Positions 1 to 6,048 of a DNA stretch of 6,329 bases are shown here, one piece after another. The first letter of the stretch is position 1; each line of letters begins with the position of its first letter. A program made the translations under genes and the position numbers. The notes under the pieces are model-generated. The model saw only the letters and a list, made by a program, of their open reading frames with translations, ran no database searches and was not told the DNA's origin. Source of the stretch: an uncultured Porphyromonadaceae bacterium (GTDB lineage: Bacteria; Bacteroidota; Bacteroidia; Bacteroidales; Muribaculaceae); contig CAMWUZ010000098.1 of the NCBI GenBank assembly GCA_947177595.1, forward strand, positions 1-6,329. Direction: 5' to 3'.

Positions 1-926
1 AGGTTGACCATAAGAAGGTGAAATTCGTAAACCGTTACGGCATCACTCTCGCCGCAGATATGTACATCCCCCGGGGTGCAGAAGGCAAACTTCCGGCGAT
101 TGCGGTTAGCGGACCTTTCGGAGCGGTCAAGGAGCAGAGCTCCGGGTTGTATGCCCAGCAACTCGCTGAACGCGGTTTCCTCACAATTGCCTTTGATCCT
201 TCATTTACAGGTGAGAGCGGAGGTATGCCCCGCCGTGTCGCTTCACCCGACATCAATGTGGAGGATTTCTCGGCAGCCGTTGATTTTCTTTCCGTCCAGC
301 CGGATGTTGATCCGGAGCGCGTTGGCATTCTCGGAATATGCGGCTGGGGAGGCATCGCTATCCAGGCGGCAATCAATGACCCGCGTATCAAGGCAACCGT
401 TGCCTCGACCATGTATGATATGACCCGCGTGACCGCCAACGGATATTTCGATGCCGACAACTCGGCGGAGAAGCGCAATGCAACACGCGCAGCACTCGCG
501 CGACAGCGCACGGAAGACTACCGCAACGGCTTTTATCAGCGTGCCGGAGGGGTGGTTGACCCTCTTCCCGCAGACGCTCCCGATTTTGTGAAAGGTTACC
601 ATGACTATTACAAGACTCCACGCGGATATACTGAGCGCAGCGGCAACTCTAACGACGGGTGGAACGTCACGTCCGCGCTCCCGTTCATGAACTTCAAGTT
701 CTTTGAATATGCCGGGGAACTTGACCGTGCTGTAATGATCGTGCATGGCGAAAAGGCTCACTCACGCTATTTCGGTGAGGATACTTTCAAGAAACTCCGC
801 GGCGATAACAAGGAGCTGCTGATAATCGCGGATGCAACCCACGTTGACTTATACGACCGGCTCGACAAGATTCCGTTCAATCAAATCGCTACCTTCTATT
901 CAACCTTTATGCCTGAAAAGAAATGA
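1..926 (+). CDS. alpha/beta hydrolase, COG1073/dienelactone-hydrolase-like (5' end outside window)
   Basis: A serine/cysteine-type alpha/beta hydrolase; the substrate is not known. The reading frame is open from the left edge. The GTG at 18 is probably an internal Val, because the codons before it (V-D-H-K-K) continue a typical family N-terminus ahead of the conserved NRYGITLAADMYIP strand. I therefore call it 5'-partial. Counting that GTG as residue 1, the nucleophile elbow is GICGWGG (106-112), with Cys108 where many hydrolases have Ser; dienelactone hydrolases also use Cys. The oxyanion region is SGPFG (31-35). The conserved HGEKAHSRYF segment (243-252) and the following Glu/Asp may supply the acid, and His275 in ATHVDLYD is the likely catalytic His. 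There is no signal peptide in the visible part, so it is probably cytoplasmic. Its stop overlaps the next gene's ATG (ATGA at 923-926), so the two are co-translated. The family assignment is secure; the reaction is not. Confidence 0.93.
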   Translation, partial: VDHKKVKFVNRYGITLAADMYIPRGAEGKLPAIAVSGPFGAVKEQSSGLYAQQLAERGFLTIAFDPSFTGESGGMPRRVASPDINVEDFSAAVDFLSVQPDVDPERVGILGICGWGGIAIQAAINDPRIKATVASTMYDMTRVTANGYFDADNSAEKRNATRAALARQRTEDYRNGFYQRAGGVVDPLPADAPDFVKGYHDYYKTPRGYTERSGNSNDGWNVTSALPFMNFKFFEYAGELDRAVMIVHGEKAHSRYFGEDTFKKLRGDNKELLIIADATHVDLYDRLDKIPFNQIATFYSTFMPEKK

Positions 927-1486
927 CAACAGCAGAATTTTTAAGCATTATGGAATCTGGCAAAGTTATCGTTGCCGGAGCACCGGTGCATAAGAAAATG
1001 CATGAACTGAGTCAGGAGGCTATCCGCATCACACTACAGATAAACAATGCCTATCATACTCCTGAAGAAATAGTTGGACTGATGAGCGAGCTGACAGGCG
1101 GGATAGTGCATGAAACGTTCAGACTCTTTCCACCTTTCAACACCGACTGCGGCAAGAACCTGCATTTCGGCAAGCGGGTTTTTGTCAACAGCGGGTGCAA
1201 GTTTCAGGATCAGGGAGGCATTTATATAGGTGATGATGTGCTCGTAGGGCACAATTGCACGATAGCGACTCTCAATCATGTGGAAGACCCCGACCGTCGC
1301 GGAGACATGACCGCACAACCCGTAAGGATTGGAAACAAGGTGTGGATCGGAGCAAACGCGACCATACTTCCCGGAGTGACGATAGGTGACGGAGCCATCA
1401 TTGCTGCAGGAGCGGTTGTTACAAAAGATGTTGCTCCCCGCACGGTGGTCGGAGGGATTCCCGCTAAAGTCCTGAAAAAAATCTGA
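923..1486 (+). CDS. sugar O-acetyltransferase, maltose/galactoside acetyltransferase (Maa/LacA/NodL) family
   Basis: An acetyl-CoA-dependent O-acetyltransferase of the left-handed beta-helix class, 187 aa, the usual length for Maa/LacA enzymes. Residues 1-60 form the helical maltose-acetyltransferase N-domain. Hexapeptide repeats then run through YIGDDVLVGHNCTI (101-114) and VRIGNKVWIGANATILPGV (134-152), ending with the family-typical GAVVTKDVAPRTVVGGIPAKV (163-183). His119, in TLNHVEDP, aligns with the catalytic His115 of LacA. Members acetylate the 6-hydroxyl of hexoses or related glycosides in the cytoplasm as trimers; the exact acceptor cannot be read from sequence. The start ATG overlaps the hydrolase stop by 4 nt, so translation is coupled. 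It ends 14 bp from the converging receptor gene, with no clear terminator between them. Confidence 0.95.
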   Translation: MTTAEFLSIMESGKVIVAGAPVHKKMHELSQEAIRITLQINNAYHTPEEIVGLMSELTGGIVHETFRLFPPFNTDCGKNLHFGKRVFVNSGCKFQDQGGIYIGDDVLVGHNCTIATLNHVEDPDRRGDMTAQPVRIGNKVWIGANATILPGVTIGDGAIIAAGAVVTKDVAPRTVVGGIPAKVLKKI

Positions 1487-1500
1487 TAAGGTATTCTTGA

Positions 1501-3369
1501 TTAGAAACTGAGCTTGAAGCCACCCATGGCGGTAAAGCCTGGCATATCATAGCCCCGGTTTATAACATAATGGGTATCGGTGATATTCTCCAGACGGGTG
1601 AATACCGATATATAGCGGCAAATCTCATACGCTATCTTCATATTAAGCAGCGCGTAGTTCTGATGCTTAACCTCATCAGCAACATAGAGACCGCCAGTGC
1701 CTTTGATATCCGCTCCTATCTGAAGTTTCTTAACCGGAGTCCAGTCCACACCTAAATAATACTGATTTTTTGGAGCTCCGGTGAGATTGGTGAGGGAGGT
1801 GTGCATATAGCTGTATGTGGCGAAGAGGCTCAGGCAGGACAGCGGATGGCTTTGGGCGGACACTTCGATACCTTTGTTGGTGAAGCGTCCGGTATTCTGA
1901 TTCTTCATATCCACGGTCTGTATCAGATTGTAGCCTCGTGAATAATAAGCGGTGAGGTCTATGCTGAAATAGCGTGAGAAATATTTGCCGACGGTCACCT
2001 CATAGTTCATCATCTTCTCGGGTTGCAGGTCAGGGTTAGCCATACGGTAGAGGTATAGCTCCCTGAATGAGGGATTGCGGTAGCCCATTGCCAGATTGCC
2101 TTTGAGCGTGATGTCAGCACCGGGATTGATCGAGAATCCGCACTGCGGCACCCATCGGGTATCGAATTTATCGCTGTTGGCAACCCTGAGTCCGCCGTTA
2201 AGGTTGAGGATATTGCCGGCAAGTGATTGCGACAGGGTGATATACGGAGAATATTCCGTTATATTCTTGCGCCCGAGAGTGCTGACAGACCCTTCGGTAT
2301 GGTTGTTGCCGCCGGAAACTGGAATTTCTCCAGAATAGATGTCAAAATCAAATCCGACAGTTACCGCAGCACCGCTCCAGGGCTTGAAGTTCTGATACAC
2401 AATCGCTCCGAAGCGGTCATCCTTGCTGTGGAAATGGCGCGGATCATCTACAAAATGGTTGCCGTAGCTGAAATATGTGCGGATGGCGCCGGAGGTGGAG
2501 CCATAATTGTTCGTAGCGGTAAGTGATGCTTCACCCCGGGTGATATCCTGACTGTAAATAGCGGTAGATTCGGGATTGGATAGCTTGGGATATATAGGGT
2601 CATTGCCACGGAGATTCATAAGGGTAAAATCGGCGGTACCTTTCCATCTGTCGGAAAAATCATAGCTCATTTTAGCATAACCTTCCGCCTGCTTGAAATC
2701 GAAATGCTTCACCGTGCCGTCAGTGCGGTTGTATGATACCGATGCAAGTGAGGAGAATCTGCCATATCTCACCGTATTGGTCGCGGATGAGAGCCATGTG
2801 TTGTAAGAGCCGTACTGCGAGGTGATTGTGGTGCGCACTCCGTTGGCGGCAGGATTGCGTGTGATGATATTGACAGCTCCCGCCATAGCGTTCGAACCAT
2901 AGAGCACAGAGCCGGGGCCGCGGAGCACCTCGACTTTCTCCACCGATTCCTTACCATAGAAATCGGCGATATGGTGAGAATATATTCCGGCGAACTGTGG
3001 TTGACCGTCAACCATCATGAGCACTCCGCTGGCACGGTCACCTCCCACGCCTCTGAGCTTGATGTGACCGGAGCCGCCGCTGCTGCTCACTCCGAAGCCG
3101 AAAACCGAACGCTGGGTCACAAACAGACTGGGAACCATGCCTGAGAGAACGGAAAGCACCTGAGTGTGTCCCGCTGCCTCCAGCCGTTGTCTGCCGATTA
3201 CAGAAACAGTGTATGGAAGCAGACGACGAGGCACAGAGCCGGGAGTTCCGGTAACGATTACCTCATCAAGCTGACGAACAGAGTCGGGATATTCTTCAGC
3301 AAAGGTTGACGGTGCTCCTGTCACAACCAGTGCGCTTAAAGCGATTGCGCAACGCCGGGTAAGATTCAT
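1501..3369 (-). CDS. TonB-dependent outer-membrane receptor (BtuB/siderophore-like)
   Basis: An outer-membrane active-transport receptor of 622 aa from the ATG at 3369. I prefer that start because residues 1-24 then form a clean Sec signal peptide (basic MNLTRR, hydrophobic core, cleavage near TFA-EE). A longer frame back to 3429 would begin inside the transcription hairpin and bury the signal. The TonB-box-like DEVIVTG is at 35-41. The plug follows (about 45-175), with IKLRGVGG (103-110), the ligand-side loop DGQPQFAGIYSHHIADFYG (121-139) and VEVLRGPGSVLYGSNAMAGA (146-165). The rest is a 22-strand barrel ending in GGFKLSF with terminal Phe. The C-terminal NRGYDMPG resembles small cobalamin/iron-type receptors. 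There is no N-terminal carboxypeptidase-like domain and no SusD neighbour, so a glycan-type SusC is unlikely. The ligand is unknown. It lies 92 nt downstream of the DUF362 gene on the same strand. Confidence 0.96.
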   Translation of the reverse strand: MNLTRRCAIALSALVVTGAPSTFAEEYPDSVRQLDEVIVTGTPGSVPRRLLPYTVSVIGRQRLEAAGHTQVLSVLSGMVPSLFVTQRSVFGFGVSSSGGSGHIKLRGVGGDRASGVLMMVDGQPQFAGIYSHHIADFYGKESVEKVEVLRGPGSVLYGSNAMAGAVNIITRNPAANGVRTTITSQYGSYNTWLSSATNTVRYGRFSSLASVSYNRTDGTVKHFDFKQAEGYAKMSYDFSDRWKGTADFTLMNLRGNDPIYPKLSNPESTAIYSQDITRGEASLTATNNYGSTSGAIRTYFSYGNHFVDDPRHFHSKDDRFGAIVYQNFKPWSGAAVTVGFDFDIYSGEIPVSGGNNHTEGSVSTLGRKNITEYSPYITLSQSLAGNILNLNGGLRVANSDKFDTRWVPQCGFSINPGADITLKGNLAMGYRNPSFRELYLYRMANPDLQPEKMMNYEVTVGKYFSRYFSIDLTAYYSRGYNLIQTVDMKNQNTGRFTNKGIEVSAQSHPLSCLSLFATYSYMHTSLTNLTGAPKNQYYLGVDWTPVKKLQIGADIKGTGGLYVADEVKHQNYALLNMKIAYEICRYISVFTRLENITDTHYVINRGYDMPGFTAMGGFKLSF

Positions 3370-3388
3370 ATATGAATGTGATAAGATG

Positions 3389-3441
3389 AAAAAAGAGCTG
3401 CTTGCGATGCGGATAATGACAACCGCCATGCAGCAGCTCTT
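3389..3441 (-). terminator. intrinsic terminator or attenuator between DUF362 gene and receptor gene
   Basis: On the minus strand a perfect 10-bp stem, AAGAGCTGCT/AGCAGCTCTT (3441-3432 with 3402-3393), encloses a second bulged stem (GC-ATG-CGG paired with CCG-CAT-GC) and a 10-nt loop. The outer stem runs directly into six T residues (3394-3389). It starts 20 nt after the DUF362 stop, so it should end that transcript. Only about 20 nt separate the T run from the receptor ATG at 3369, and I see no TAnnTTTG box there. The receptor must therefore depend on read-through or on a non-consensus promoter overlapping the hairpin. That makes partial termination or regulated attenuation plausible. Confidence 0.75.
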
Positions 3442-3461
3442 CAGTTATATGTCAAGTTCAA

Positions 3462-4457
3462 TTATTCTTCAATTACTACAAGACGGTATTTCTGACTGCC
3501 CACTCCGAGCTTTTCGGCATGCTCGAGAATATGGGTGCCCATTCGGGAATTGATGCGCTCCATGAGTTCATCTTTGCCGGGGTCGTCGGAGTTGGCCACA
3601 AGATCAACGCAGGCACGGTCAAGAGCCACGGGGTCAAGAGATGCGAGCACTCCGAGATCAGCCATAGAGGGAGCTGCGGGATTGCCGTTGCAGTCACAGT
3701 CAACCGACAGGCGGTTAGCCACATTTATATAAAGAATGCGGTCGCCGGTATAGTCTGTTACAGCTTTCGCAGCCTCAGCCATTGACTCGATGAAAGTTTT
3801 CTGCTCGGCGGTATTCTGCCAGATACTGTCAACATTAGCTGTCTTGCCGCCGGAATGGATATATGCCTTGCCGGCTGATGAGGCGAGACCGATAGATATA
3901 TTCTTGAGCGCTCCGCCGAATCCGCCCATCTGGTGACCCTTGAAGTGAGAAAGCACGATCATGAAGTCATAGTCGGCGATATTCTTGCCTACGATGTCTT
4001 TTGTGAGATGAGTGCCGCCGGCAACCGGAATTTCAATCTCGCCGTCAGCATCAAGAATGTCCACTCCGGCAAGGTCGGTGAAGCCATGCTCTTTTGCCGC
4101 CTTGAGATGAGCTTCGGTGGTGTTGCGGTTTCCGGCATAAGCGGTGTTGCATTCGATAAAAGTGCCGTTTACGAGGCGCACGAAATCACCTATGAGAGCT
4201 GTATCAAGATGGTTTGATTTGTTGGACTCGCCGGTAGAAATCTTGATGCCGATATTCTTACCTTCAGCCTTGCGACCGAGAGCCTCATATACCTTGATTA
4301 TGTTCTGAGGATTGATATCCTTGATATAATATACCGTAGGGATTGAATCCTCCTGCGCTACAGTTTCGGTAGCCTGAGATGCTTTGGTGGTGCATGAAGT
4401 GGAGATAATCATGGCAGCGACAGCGCCAAAGCTCAGAAATGTTCTTAGTCTATTCAT
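3462..4457 (-). CDS. DUF362 domain-containing lipoprotein
   Basis: A 331-aa exported member of the DUF362 family; the family's biochemical role is not established. Residues 1-22 look like a lipoprotein signal: basic MNRLR, a hydrophobic stretch, then ISTSC with Cys22 as the lipidated residue. The following TTKAS lacks an acidic surface-export signal, so a periplasm-facing anchor is likely. The DUF362 core contains SHFKGHQMGGFGGALKNIS (170-188), a CDC pair (Cys254, Cys256) in SVDCDCNGNPAAPSMADLG, and LASLDPVALDRA (271-282), the usual C-terminal signature. The 4Fe-4S ferredoxin domain that accompanies many cytoplasmic DUF362 proteins is absent. The ATG at 4457 has no Shine-Dalgarno, as is normal for Bacteroidota. 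It is the first gene of a unit with the receptor gene downstream, and has its own promoter-like region (4487-4581). Identity is sure, function is not. Confidence 0.95.
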   Translation of the reverse strand: MNRLRTFLSFGAVAAMIISTSCTTKASQATETVAQEDSIPTVYYIKDINPQNIIKVYEALGRKAEGKNIGIKISTGESNKSNHLDTALIGDFVRLVNGTFIECNTAYAGNRNTTEAHLKAAKEHGFTDLAGVDILDADGEIEIPVAGGTHLTKDIVGKNIADYDFMIVLSHFKGHQMGGFGGALKNISIGLASSAGKAYIHSGGKTANVDSIWQNTAEQKTFIESMAEAAKAVTDYTGDRILYINVANRLSVDCDCNGNPAAPSMADLGVLASLDPVALDRACVDLVANSDDPGKDELMERINSRMGTHILEHAEKLGVGSQKYRLVVIEE

Positions 4458-4486
4458 TTCAATTTTTGGTTTATTCGTAAAGATAA

Positions 4487-4503
4487 GTCAGAAAAGTTCT
4501 GAC
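4487..4503. promoter_or_regulatory. perfect palindrome at the predicted start of the DUF362 transcript
   Basis: GTCAGAA-AAG-TTCTGAC is a perfect 7-3-7 inverted repeat on the + strand. It begins about 5 nt downstream of the -7 box at 4516-4509, so it covers the expected transcription start. It could be a repressor operator, or an RNA hairpin at the very 5' end of the mRNA that stabilises it. The symmetry is seen directly; the role is inferred. Confidence 0.5.
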
Positions 4504-4508
4504 CGCCA

Positions 4509-4516
4509 CAAAATTA
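4509..4516 (-). promoter_or_regulatory. -7 promoter element for the DUF362-receptor unit
   Basis: The minus strand reads TAATTTTG, an exact match to the Bacteroidota primary-sigma -7 consensus TAnnTTTG, 52 nt before the DUF362 ATG. No convincing TTTG -33 element sits 19-21 nt upstream. That fits a promoter helped by an activator at the direct repeats just beyond. Confidence 0.6.
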
Positions 4517-4547
4517 ATAAGTTTTTGCCATGCAGCGGTATTTTCGT

Positions 4548-4581
4548 GAAAAATGGTAGGTATTATCCGAAAATTGGTAGG
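4548..4581. repeat. tandem 13-bp direct repeats, 21-bp period (putative activator site)
   Basis: GAAAAATGGTAGG (4548-4560) and GAAAATTGGTAGG (4569-4581) match at 12 of 13 positions and start exactly 21 bp apart, two helical turns. They lie just upstream of the -33 position of the DUF362 promoter, in the 73-bp gap after lrgB. The geometry is what LytTR-type response regulators use (9-bp repeats with 12-bp spacing), but the sequence is not an obvious LytTR consensus. The protein that binds is unknown. Confidence 0.5.
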
Positions 4582-4589
4582 AGGAGAAA

Positions 4590-5285
4590 TCAGTAGCCGA
4601 AAAGTGCGAGTATAGTCGGCGCAAGCAGGGCGGTAAAGAGTCCGTTGATAGTGAGTCCCAGCGAAGCCCATGCTCCGTAGCGGTGACCGCCGGCATCTAT
4701 CGCCGCCGATGTGCCGAGGGCATGAGCGGCTGTGCCCATCGATAATCCCTGAGCCATAGGGCTGTGCACCCTTGTCATGTTCATAACCCTGAATCCGGTC
4801 ATACCGCCGAATATACCTACGCATACAACCACGGCGGCGGTGAGTGGCGGAATGCCTCCGACAGCGGCTGTCACCTCCATGGCTATCGGGGTTGTGACAG
4901 ACTTTGATGCAAGGCTGAGCACCACCTCGCGGGTGGCTCCGAGCAGATCGGCAATCAGAACAACGGATACTATTCCGGCAACGCATCCGGCAAGTTCAGC
5001 AACGAGAATGGGCAGCAACTGCTTGCGGATAGTGGAGAGCTGACGGTAAAGCGGCACACCGAGAGCCACTACCGCCGGTTTCAGCCAAAACTCGACTATA
5101 CTTCCTCCAGCGGTATAGGTTTCATAAGGAATCCGCGCCAGATAGAGGAAGGCGATGAGCACTGTCACCGAAACCAAAATCGGATTTAGCAGTGCGATGC
5201 CGGTTCGGATAAACAGCTGACGCGCAGCCACAAACACAACAAATGTCAGGGCAAGAAGAAAATAGCTATTTTCGAGAAATTCCAT
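4590..5285 (-). CDS. lrgB: LrgB/CidB family membrane protein
   Basis: A 231-aa inner-membrane protein with several hydrophobic segments across its length, the typical LrgB size. I chose the ATG at 5285. The longer frame adds 19 polar residues inside lrgA, whereas MEFLENSYFLLALTF is the usual family start. Family signatures are NPILVS (34-39), LKPAVVALGVPLYRQ (68-82), KSVTTPIAMEVTAAVGGIPPLTA (in 128-150) and GLSMGTAAHALGTSAAI (180-196). The residue before KSVTTP is Ser, where I expect Pro in many homologues. LrgB acts with LrgA. The pair was first linked to holin-like control of autolysis in Staphylococcus; homologues include the B. subtilis pyruvate transporter PftAB and the plant glycolate/glycerate transporter PLGG1. 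Pyruvate or short organic-acid transport is therefore a reasonable role here. Its start overlaps the end of lrgA by 20 nt, implying coupled translation. Confidence 0.95.
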   Translation of the reverse strand: MEFLENSYFLLALTFVVFVAARQLFIRTGIALLNPILVSVTVLIAFLYLARIPYETYTAGGSIVEFWLKPAVVALGVPLYRQLSTIRKQLLPILVAELAGCVAGIVSVVLIADLLGATREVVLSLASKSVTTPIAMEVTAAVGGIPPLTAAVVVCVGIFGGMTGFRVMNMTRVHSPMAQGLSMGTAAHALGTSAAIDAGGHRYGAWASLGLTINGLFTALLAPTILALFGY

Positions 5286-5631
5286 GGCGGTTGAAGTATT
5301 TGCGGGAAATCTGGTGGATGTGACCTGTGAGAGCGAGAACAATCACGGTGCTTGCCGCGGCAGCGACTACTATAGGCAGCCACTGGTCGGCGATAAGGTC
5401 GAAATAGCCCATCAGTGCTACTCCCGCCGGCACAAAGAAGAAACCGAGATTTTTGACAAGAAAGTCTGCCGCACCCTCAACATATTTGAGCTTTATAATC
5501 CTGAGACTCAGACAAAGAGTGAGGAGCAGCATACCGATAATGCTGGAGGGTACGCCGGTACCGGTGACCCATACTATCAGCTCTCCGATAGCGAGAAACG
5601 CAAAAATCACTGCCAATTGAATAATAGCCAT
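5266..5631 (-). CDS. lrgA: LrgA/CidA family membrane protein
   Basis: A 121-aa inner-membrane protein, standard CidA/LrgA length, with about four hydrophobic segments (near 5-22, 28-45, 60-77 and 83-103). Signatures are GVPSSIIGMLLL (26-37) and FFFVPAGVALM (64-74). The C-terminus is basic (SRKYFNRHGISRK). The ATG at 5631 is preferred over an upstream in-frame TTG at 5658, because the TTG lies inside the -7 box and MAIIQLAVIF is a natural start. It is the small partner of LrgB, forming the membrane complex once called holin-like and now tied to pyruvate or related acid movement. Transcription very likely starts about 18 nt upstream from the TACTTTTG box. In firmicutes the pair is controlled by LytSR; no regulator gene is visible in this window. 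Confidence 0.94.
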   Translation of the reverse strand: MAIIQLAVIFAFLAIGELIVWVTGTGVPSSIIGMLLLTLCLSLRIIKLKYVEGAADFLVKNLGFFFVPAGVALMGYFDLIADQWLPIVVAAAASTVIVLALTGHIHQISRKYFNRHGISRK

Positions 5632-5655
5632 AACCAATGAGTTGATTCCACGCTG

Positions 5656-5663
5656 CAAAAGTA
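5656..5663 (-). promoter_or_regulatory. -7 promoter element for lrgAB
   Basis: The minus strand reads TACTTTTG followed by CAG, an exact TAnnTTTG match 24 nt upstream of the lrgA ATG, giving a short leader of roughly 18 nt. A clear -33 TTTG is not seen; that position falls in the other arm of the inverted repeat 5653-5686. Confidence 0.6.
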
Positions 5664-5675
5664 ATATTTATTTAT

Positions 5676-5683
5676 TATTTTTG
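5676..5683 (+). promoter_or_regulatory. -7 promoter element facing the structured RNA
   Basis: The + strand reads TATTTTTG, an exact match to TAnnTTTG, predicting a start near 5690. The next annotated + strand object is the rod-like RNA beginning about 5770, so a leader of about 80 nt is implied unless a second, less canonical start is used. No good -33 element is seen. Confidence 0.5.
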
Positions 5684-5769
5684 CAGGGCATACCGTGATG
5701 CAGAGGTCCGTAGGGGATTGAGCGGCGGGATGTGACATAAGATAGCGTTTACTTGACGCTCTTTCTTGG

Positions 5770-5958
5770 CAATCAGAAATCTGGCAGTTTCTAATTGGAG
5801 TCAGGAATGAGACAGACGGTAGATGCCGCTGTGGAGTATATAATCTTATCCGGAATAGAGTGTTTTGATATTCCGGGAAAGAGTATATACATATCTGCGT
5901 GAGGCCTCTGCATGTTTGTCCGTTTTTACTCCAATGGGCAAGCCAGAGCCTCTGATTG
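5770..5958 (+). ncRNA. ssrS: 6S RNA-like rod-shaped regulatory RNA (core fold; ends approximate)
   Basis: In a 390-nt stretch with no believable gene, distant segments pair in nested order. CAATCAG (5770-5776) pairs with CTGATTG (5952-5958); TCTGGC (5780-5785) with GCCAGA (5942-5947); ATTGGAGT (5794-5801) with ACTCCAAT (5928-5935). A further 15-bp helix with one bulge joins 5803-5818 and 5913-5927. Then comes a bubble (about 5819-5835 against 5891-5912). A terminal stem-loop 5836-5890 follows: GTATATA/TATATAC, TCTT/AAGA, CCGGAATA/TATTCCGG, 11-nt loop. Closing stem, central bubble and terminal stem in a 189-nt rod is the layout of 6S RNA, which mimics an open promoter and sequesters housekeeping RNA polymerase. 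Several pairs are G-U on this strand (for example 5804-5926, 5805-5925, 5808-5922, 5815-5916, 5849-5877) and would be A-C mismatches on the other, which sets the strand. The Bacteroidales-1 RNA motif is an alternative name to test. The fold is well supported; the 6S identity is inference. Confidence 0.72.
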
Positions 5959-6000
5959 TGGAACGGGCAACAAGTATGGTTCTCACACTCTCTTTTTATT
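5958..6000 (+). terminator. probable terminator after the 6S-like RNA
   Basis: GTGGAAC (5958-5964) pairs with GTTCTCAC (5979-5986) with one bulged T and a 14-nt loop. It is followed by ACTCTCTTTTTATT, a T-rich tract. The stem is short and bulged, so some read-through into the gene at 6049 is likely. Its position just beyond the rod, on the strand set by the G-U pairs, is what makes it believable. Confidence 0.45.
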
Positions 6001-6048
6001 GAAGAAGTAAAAGCCAACGAAGTGAACCCGGCGGCATCTGGTAAAACA

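Larger units (their letters stand above)
5653..5686. repeat. inverted repeat carrying two back-to-back promoters
   Basis: CTGCAAAAGTAAT (5653-5665) and ATTATTTTTGCAG (5674-5686) are inverted copies matching at 12 of 13 bases, around an 8-bp AT-rich centre. Each arm contains a TAnnTTTG box, one pointing left to lrgA and one pointing right into the 6S-like RNA region. Each -7 box occupies the other's -33 position, so simultaneous occupancy looks difficult. Confidence 0.6.

Noticed and set aside
243..761. 172-aa antisense open frame within the hydrolase
   Set aside because: It is antisense to a gene with conserved motifs throughout and shows no recognisable domain.
1470..1500. Possible terminator for the receptor gene (seven Ts on the minus strand inside the acetyltransferase end)
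   Set aside because: The T run is not preceded by a stem; it simply encodes the Lys-rich C-terminus of the acetyltransferase.
3370..3429. 20-residue N-terminal extension of the receptor from an ATG at 3429
   Set aside because: That ATG lies inside the terminator hairpin and would hide the signal peptide; the ATG at 3369 gives a normal Sec signal.
4471..4986. 171-aa minus-strand open frame overlapping lrgB
   Set aside because: It is out of frame with the clear LrgB signatures, is rich in Arg/Cys/His, and runs through the DUF362 promoter region.
5266..5342. Longer LrgB start at 5342
   Set aside because: The extra 19 residues are polar and lie in the lrgA coding region; the 231-aa form matches the family length.
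5607..6017. 136-aa minus-strand open frame over the lrgA/NTPase gap
   Set aside because: It covers the RNA fold and the divergent promoter. Its Cys/His/Pro-rich composition fits no protein, and the fold's G-U pairs explain the sequence on the other strand.
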